Positions 57,004 through 64,000 of a DNA stretch of 64,000 bases are shown piece by piece. Made by a program: the position numbers and the translations under genes. Positions within the stretch are counted from its first letter, which is position 1. Each line of letters opens with the position of its first letter. Source of the stretch: Mytilus galloprovincialis (taxonomy: Eukaryota > Mollusca > Bivalvia > Mytilida > Mytilidae); assembly GCF_965363235.1 (NCBI RefSeq), contig NC_134841.1, forward strand, positions 62,641,078 to 62,705,077, in the 5' to 3' direction. Below the pieces are notes generated by a model. It was not told the origin of the DNA, searched no databases, and saw only the letters and a program-made list of their open reading frames with translations.

Positions 57004-60000
57004 CTATTCAGCAGGGCCTAAAACTTCTACTTCTGTTAAAAATCCCTGAAAATATAAAATTTAACAATAATGAAATTGATTAATTTCAAAGTACCAAGTA
57101 AGTGATATTATGGCTCATGTTTTTCCTACAATTATAAATTGACCTGACAAAAGTTCTTCAAGATTAGAAACTACCAGGCAAATGTTCTTTAAGATTATAA
57201 ATTGACCAGTCAAAAGTGCGTCAAGATTAGACATTTACCTGTACTTAAGTGTTTCTAGATTATAAATTGACCTTTCAAAAGTTTTTTAAAATCTAAGATC
57301 AGCCTTAACCTATTATAAAAGATTTAAATTCAAAGAATTCACCTGTAGTAATTGCATCAAGATTATAAATTGGCCTGTAAAAATGCTTTAAGATAAGAAT
57401 TTGACCTGTAATAAATGCTTTACAATAAGTTCACATTGTCAAATGCTGTGTAAGTTTTGCCAGAGTCTGAGAAAATGACTAAAAGGATTAGTAGCATCAC
57501 AAAGTGATGTATTTCTGTTTTTATTCAAGAAGGTAGTTTCCTATATTATGTTCTGCTACGATAGATGGGAAATTTCAAATATTCCTCAGTCGAGCATGTT
57601 AAAATCAATTATTCAGGTATTCAAGCATAAACTTTGGACTTGAGTACACATTGCCTTTTTTTATCTTATAGAATCCTTACGAAATAGACAAATGTTAATC
57701 CCACTCAAAGAGGATGTGTTAACCTTAAAAATATAATCTGCAACAGTCTTATCAGCACTGCCAAGTTTTAGTCTTCTTTTTAACCTTGGCCAAACATAAC
57801 CTTGAACCATTTTGAACTTCAAGATTACTGAGCACAGATCAAAGACAAAACAAGACATGAAAGCTGTTATACTGTACTAGCCATGTTAAGAGTTTCAATT
57901 TGGTATCCAATCTTCAAGCATTGTAGCATTCAGAGGAAAATTAGAGTCTTTGATGGGCTACAGAGATACAATAGCTATGAAACTATGATGTTAGTGAAAA
58001 TAATGTCATGCAGAAGTTAAGACAACATGCTTGTAAAAAATTTAAAAAAAAAATGAGATGATGAATGATGAACTTCAATTTGTGCAATGCAGTTCAAGAC
58101 TACAGGTATTCCAATTAATTTTAACAGACTTCCCAGAAAGCATTATATATTTAAACTTTTGTTCATGCCTGCTTTTGAATTTACAGTTATACATCATTCT
58201 CCCATAAAGACCTGCATTATCTAAATGGAAAAGTATCAATTAGATGTAACCAGAACTCATTGTGAATCTACCTATTACCATTGAACAGATTGGATACCAT
58301 TAATACACTCCTACCCCCTGCAATCTTAGAAGGGGTAAGAATAATCATCAAACATTATTCACTAAATAGTTATTTTTCCCTAAAAATCAAATTTGGAAAT
58401 GGGGTAGGTGTCTAGAAGACAGCAGCCGAAAACATTTTTTTTTTTAATTTAGCCGTTAGAGTATTCAGTAATCCCTTCATATATGGAATGTATCCATGTA
58501 TTTACACATCTAGTATACCATTTGTCTCAGAACAGATTATAAAAGCAAACAACAAAAAATCAATAAAAAAATCAGCACATGCAGCTAATATTATGCTGAG
58601 CAAAAATATTTCTAACATAAAATTAAGAAATGCAAAAGCTTATAAAGCAACTAAGTAAACTTGATAATGCATGCAAGGTTATACCTTAAATTCTCCAAGC
58701 AATGAAGAATTTTCTTCATTTTTCTACAACAGTCAGTAATACTAATGAGCCAATTTGCTATAGCATCAAATACTTTTTAAACTTCCAAAATCAAACAAGC
58801 ACAAATAAGACACCTAGTTTCAGTCCATAGCGACAGTATACTGAACAAAGGAAAGTACAAAGAAAGAAAGGAAGGGGCGAAGGAACAAACAATAGAATGA
58901 ATGAATGGATGATTATGAACTTCTATTCTTTAACTTGACTTTTGTCAAAAACTTATGTTTAGTAAGATTGTAAATAGTGTAATATAAAAAGTATTTGTTA
59001 ATCACTATAAATTGCCTAGAAATGATGTAGTAAATATAACTAGAAGAGTAGAAATTACTGAATGAATGATTAGTAAGAACCAGCGATAGATATAACATAT
59101 TATATGAACCATATTTACAACTCTTTTTAAAAAAGTGACAACAAAGTGGGATGAACCAATTTCAGACAGCTAAGATCAAAATTATTGCAGAACTGAAAGG
59201 TACTAAATGGGAACTTTGCCGATTGCGTATAAAGCATACACATTATTCAATACACAGATCTGGTAACTTACGGTTTCGTCAGCATTTGTAGCAGTCACTT
59301 TCGCTTTAAACAACATCTGTTCCATCGTCTTATCCATCTTATGTGATCCCTCTGTAAATAATTAAGCAAATTTAAAACACATACCGGTATACTGAAAATT
59401 TATATAATCTCATTTCTACAGAAATTTAATAAAACAAGAATGTGTCCATAGTAAACAGATGCCCAACTAGCACTATCAATTTCTATGTTCAGTGGACCGT
59501 GAAATTGGGGTCAAAGCTCTAATTTGGCACAAAAATTAGAAAGATCATATCATATAGGGAACATAGTTGATAAGACTTAAAAAAAAGACCAAAAACTTTA
59601 ACCTGAAGTGGGACAGAGGGATGAGCAGACGAACAAATGGACATACAGATCAGAAAACATAATACCCATCTTTTATAGTAGGTGGGGCATAAAATAATAA
59701 TCTTAAATCCAAAGAAGGACTGATGATACAGCTTCTTTAGCAGAGAGGAAAAACATTATTTTGGTCTTTGGAACCAGAGAGAGCCAGTATTGAAGATAAT
59801 ACATAAGATATCTGAATGGACGAAAACAAGAGCTTATAAATCTGATATTTCAGGTTCAACATTGTTTATCAACCCTTATAGATCAATACCCTTAATCCTG
59901 AATGGTTGGTTAAACAAGAGGTTGTAAATCCCAGATTTCAGGTTCAATATTGTACCTCATACTATAGATAACCTTGCATTTAATCCTAAACAGTCGAACA

Positions 60001-62819
60001 GGAGGTTGCTACTCCAAGATTTCAGGTTCAACAGTGTCCCTAATACCTTACAGAAATGTAACCTTTAATCCTAAATGGTCGAACAAGAGGTTGTAAATCC
60101 CAGACTTCTGGTACAGTAAGCGATGCTTCTTGTTAATAGAACTTTACCTTTAATCCTAAATGGTCGAACCAGAGGTTGTAAATCCCAGACTTCTGTACAG
60201 TAAGCGATGCTTCTTGTTAATAGATCCTTACCTTTAATCCTAAATGGTCGAACAAGAGGTTGTAAATCCCAGACTTCTGGTACAGTAAGGGATGCTTCTT
60301 GTTAATAGATCCTTACCTTTAATCCTAAATGGTCGAACCAGAGGTTGTAAATCCCAGACTTCTGGTACAGTAAGGGATGCTTCTTGTTAATAGATCCTTA
60401 CCTTTAATCCTAAATGGTCGAACGAGAGGTTGTAAATCCCAGACTTCTGGTACAGTAAGCGATGCTTCTTGTTAATAGATCCTTACCTTTAATCCTAAAT
60501 GGTCGAACAAGAGGTTGTAAATCCCAGACTTCTGGTACAGTAAGGGATGCTTCTTGTTAATAGATCCTTACCTTTAATCCTAAATGGTCGAACGAGAGGT
60601 TGTAAATCCCAGACTTCTGGTACAGTAAGCGATGCTTCTTGTTAATAGATCCTTACCTTTAATCCTAAATGGTCGAACAAGAGGTTGTAAATCCCAGACT
60701 TCTGGTACAGTAAGGGATGCTTCTTGTTAATAGATCCTTACCTTTAATCCTAAATGGTCGAACGAGAGGTTGTAAATCCCAGACTTCTGGTACAGTAAGC
60801 GATGCTTCTTGTTAATAGATCCTTACCTTTAATCCTAAATGGTCGAACAAGAGGTTGTAAATCCCAGACTTCTGGTACAGTAAGGGATGCTTCTTGTTTA
60901 CTAACTACAGCTGTTGTTCCATAGTCTACATTAAATACTTCTATCGTAAAATCTCTTCTGTCCGCTATTATCCACGATCTGGAAAAGAAATTTGGCAAAT
61001 TCATTTCTTTGTAAAGACATTTAGTAACGTAATGGAATAGTAATAGGTAAAATTTGTAAGGGTTCAGCAAAACCCAGTGTCTTGCCTACTTTTGCTGTTG
61101 TCTATGTTTTTCAGTGTGATAGGGGAATGCACATAATAGCTTTACAGTTAATGAAATGGTTTATGAATCTTATAAATGATTTAAAAACTTTAACTGCAGA
61201 CTGTATGTAAAGTTAACTGGACAAGAAAGTCCATTTATAAGTACATGTGTAATATTCTGAAAAACAGGAAATGAATTTTTGCAAAATTCCTTACAGATAC
61301 TAGAATTTGATCATTAACAAGCTTCTGTGCCTTTTTTTCTTTTTTTATAAACAAGTCCACACCTGTAAAAACTATCTAGAAACACTGCATAACGTAACAC
61401 CTGTCTTCTATCCTAGGCAGGGCATTAAAATATTGTAACCCTACTTTGAACCCCTATAATAAACGTACCTATACCATTCATCATCAACCTTAGCAGTACA
61501 TCTCCCTAAACCTTTTGTGAAACCTATTCTACTGTCAGGGTGTTGTAACTGTTCCATTACGTTTTCCAGATCTTCTAATGATGACACCTACAAAAACAAA
61601 ATAATTCATTGAATACCTGGTTTAATAGAAAAATAATTCAGATCATACATTCAGACTGTTCAATGGTATGCTTTAAATTTATTGATTTTTTTTCTTTTTC
61701 AGCGATATATCAATATGTCTTTCAGATAAGATTTCAATAGATTTGCCCTGAGGGTTATCAGTTGGGAAGATCCACATTTATGAATCGAATGCGTTTTGGG
61801 TAAAATTTGCAAAGGCTTACACCTAAACAATCTGATAATCTTATAATTTTCCAAACAATTGAGAAATTCAACCAATGACCTGACATTGTTTTAATTTTGG
61901 GGTATGAACCTAACTATGGTCCTTTCGATTCTGAAATTGAATTCCGAATCATTAAATCATTAGTGAAATTAAGCAACTGAGTGGGGATCTTATGATTCAA
62001 GTCCTTTTCAACTTATTTCAACTTTGTTTTTAGGTTGTGCTGTTACATCACTGTCCAAGGTAAGGATTAAGCATCACATAAAAGTTTAAAATCACCATAT
62101 CCTTGGTTTTCCCGTTTGAATGGTTTTACACTAGTAATTTTGGGGCCCTTTACAGCTTGTTGTTCTGTGTGAGCCAAGGCTCCGTGTTGAAGACCGTACA
62201 TTGACCTATAATGGTTTACTTTTTTTTCAAATTGTTATTTGGATGGAGAGTTGTCTCATTGGCACTCACACCACATCTTCCTATATCTATATCCTTTATT
62301 ACCTGAGCCAAGTCAGGGACCTGTATTTCAAGAGATGTCGGTGGTTGCTTTACGTCATTTTTGTTTTTGCATTTGAATTGTTTTTAATTTTGTAATTTAA
62401 GGGCCTTTCCTAGCTTTAGTATACAGAATGGGTTTTAATCATTGTTGAAATCTGTACATTGACCTATAATTGCTTATTTCAATATCCTATAATCTTTGCT
62501 GGATAGTTATTTCAATCAATATTTGTGTTAAAGGACAAAACAGATGCTTAATATTGATTCCTAAAGATCAATATCCTGAACCACAAAAAAAAGTAACTTC
62601 TTACATCAGCATCCTTAATAATCTGTCCCCAGAAAGTCTTCTCATCAAACACTGAAGTGATAAAAACCACGATTTCTTCATACGGTTTGAACACAATATC
62701 TCGAACACGGGTTCCCAACTTGTTCATAACTAGCTTGTATGTAACCATTAAATTTCTGAATGACTTTCCTACTGCACCAGTTGAAGCTGAAGACTTCAAT
62801 GAATCCATACTTTCTGCAC
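57004..62819 (-). CDS. Tudor-domain protein, last five exons (5' end outside window)
   Basis: Exons in transcript order: 62819-62605, 61587-61469, 60978-60827, 59351-59272, 57045-57004 (stop TAG). All have GT/AG ends and matching phases, giving 201 residues plus part of a codon. The product contains an extended Tudor domain: lead-in FKPYEEIVVFITSVFDEKTF (ligand-side strand common before eTud domains), then LGRCTAKVDDEWYRSWI, then FTIEVFNVDYGTTAVV, and a tail LFKAKVTATNADETGFLTE. Tudor domains with the aromatic WYR and DYG motifs bind methylarginine, and such proteins typically act in germ granules and the piRNA pathway. I cannot say which TDRD family member it is. Upstream exons must lie beyond 64000 or be missed. 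The third exon's 3' end and donor are part of an 85-bp tandem array to its left. Confidence 0.88.
57130..57440. repeat. Degenerate short repeats in the last intron
   Basis: About six imperfect copies of a ~45-bp word containing 'aagattataaattgacctg' and 'aaaagt.cttcaagatta'. It lies in the intron between the last two Tudor-gene exons. Confidence 0.6.
59432..59693 (+). repeat. Dispersed 'gggcataaa' repeat, short copy
   Basis: It runs from 'aacaagaatgtgtccatagt' to 'gtaggtggggcataaaa', like 18881-19390, but has only one internal unit and a degraded microsatellite. It lies in an intron of the Tudor gene. Confidence 0.8.
60082..60930 (-). repeat. 85-bp tandem array made from a coding exon and its donor site
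   Basis: Ten near-identical units start at 60082, 60167, 60251, 60336, 60421, 60506, 60591, 60676, 60761 and 60846 (one is 84 bp); three older, diverged units lie at about 59830-60080. On the minus strand each holds the coding text for PEVWDLQPLVRPFRIK, then the donor gtaagg, then a short intron piece. The unit nearest the gene is the real end of the exon at 60978-60827. The last six units alternate in two positions, making a 170-bp dimer. Confidence 0.92.
62098..62300 (+). repeat. Dispersed repeat, uninterrupted copy
   Basis: It contains 'ttggttttcccgtttgaatg', 'gaagaccgtacattgacct' and 'gagttgtctcattggcactc' in order, as at 17388-17610. It lies in an intron of the Tudor gene. Confidence 0.75.
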
Positions 62820-64000
62820 CTGAAATAAAACATGAAAGTAGTCATGTGAATGCAGAGTACACAATGCAACCGTGCTTAAAGATAATGTCATGCCGGATTT
62901 GTTTCTTACTGGACCATCTTCAGACGTAATAGTGTGGCATAAGTCTGAGGCTCATTTGATAGTTTTTTGGCTATCATCTGTTCCAGATAACATATTAAGT
63001 ATATACAGTTATCAGTTCTGCATACAAATATTATCCTTTTCAGGATGAATACCCAGTCCATTCAAAGAAATTCTGCTTACTGGATCATTTATTGTGTTAT
63101 ATGTCAATGGTTAGTCAGCTAATAATTCAGCTAAATACAGTAATTTTTGTGCTAAAAGACATTCCAGAACAAGTGTATAACATTTAAGCACCAGTTTTCA
63201 AAGGTAAAGGCCATCAACCAGTTATGCATGCAAAATAATGCATTTTTAGGCATAATAGAATAAACTGTTATCACAGAGATATGTCTCGCCTTTTTGGAAT
63301 TTAGATTATGCAAATGTTGACATCAAAATAGCAATAACATCTTACACAAGTCATGCAAATATTCAAAGTCAATGAACCATTACTGAGTTACATGGCTCAA
63401 CAATCTCCATGTAAATGAGATGTGCCAATGCTAATACAACTGCATACCAAATACCATTGACTTATTATAAGTCGTTCCCAAACCTAAATACAAACATTAA
63501 CTTGTAAACTATATAAAAGTTTCAAAGTCAATGAACCATAAAGAGGGGGTGAGGCTATATAATCTCCATGGAAACGATACTTGCAAATGCCAATAAATAT
63601 GCATACCAAATATCATTCACTTAACATTTAATAGAAGTTCATCTTAAGGTTCCACTAAAGTCAAAATATAGGACACTTCATAAACATCAAAACTTTGCCT
63701 GTATTTTTCAACCTAAAAAGAACAAGTGAAACTGCGAGCTACTGCTCACTGATGATACCCCCGCCGCAAGTGGATAATATTAATAGTGTAAAAATATGCA
63801 AGTGTTCAGTAAACAGGAAGTTGTCAAGTGATGAATCTGAAAACGCATCACACGGTATAGCTGACTTATAAAAATCCTGAAACCAAATTTCAGAAATCCT
63901 TGTATTGTAGTTCCTGAGAAAAATGTGACGAAAATTTTCAACTTGGCTATCATGTGTAAAATCATACAAGTGTTCGGTAAACAGGAAGTTGTCAAGTGAT
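62820..64000. other. Tudor gene intron or upstream DNA, repeat-derived
   Basis: No further exon could be supported. Two related segments ('caaagtcaatgaaccat' near 63367 and 63518, then 'gcataccaaatatcatt'-type text) form a diverged tandem. From about 63730 a known-looking dispersed repeat appears, with 'aaacaggaagttgtcaagtg' at 63813 and again at 63980. Confidence 0.45.

Noticed and set aside
60750-61070. Treating the unspliced 106-codon frame as one protein
   Set aside because: Only 60978-60827 is exon. The rest is intron on the 5' side and tandem-array DNA after the donor.

Overview
The window is animal nuclear DNA: AT-rich, mostly non-coding, with spliced genes and many nested transposon fragments. 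Several dispersed repeats (for example those at 18881-19390, 42487-42700, 47247-49775 and 52410-53735) are ones I associate with marine bivalves, especially mussels. A Mytilus-like bivalve is the best guess; it rests on memory, not on a search.

Layout. 1-3.8 kb: small inverted-repeat transposons and repeat fragments. 3776-6310 (minus strand): a two-exon gene joining six copies of a ~25-residue repeat (YVDN..NRSLGRVG..HGS) to a TKL-like protein kinase. 6.7-20.6 kb: transposon territory with a decayed LINE (about 8.8-11.3 kb), further LINE fragments, a MITE family with 5-bp target duplications, and a ~1-kb element with an 8-bp duplication. 21049-42981 (plus strand): a complete 16-exon gene for ubiquitin-specific protease USP3 (540 aa predicted), with a long probable 3' UTR to about 46.1 kb. 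46.7-50.6 kb: repeats nested three deep around a hAT-like element with a BED-type zinc finger remnant. 52.4-53.7 kb: another large dispersed repeat. 57004-62819 (minus strand): the last five exons of a Tudor-domain gene, with a tandem array built from one of its exon/donor junctions.

Main discovery. USP3 introns carry 21 copies of a previously unannotated (as far as I can tell) box C/D snoRNA family in host orientation: one in intron 9 and twenty in the 10.9-kb intron 12. Each has box C (RTGATGA), D' (CTGA), D (CTGA) and a terminal stem, with D' to D spacing of 29 nt (30 in one copy). There are two types, A (14 copies) and B (7 copies), interspersed. Stem bases co-vary between copies. In type A, two segments, GCCGACATC and AATGATAGGA, are both complementary to one short stretch of 28S rRNA beside the peptidyl transferase centre (recalled, not searched). 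This is a SNORD115/116-like multicopy snoRNA array inside a housekeeping protein gene.

How the genes relate: the three protein genes show no pathway link. USP3 is both a deubiquitinase gene and, probably, the carrier transcript from which the snoRNAs are released after splicing. No CRISPR array, tRNA, rRNA or LTR/retrovirus-like element was recognised.
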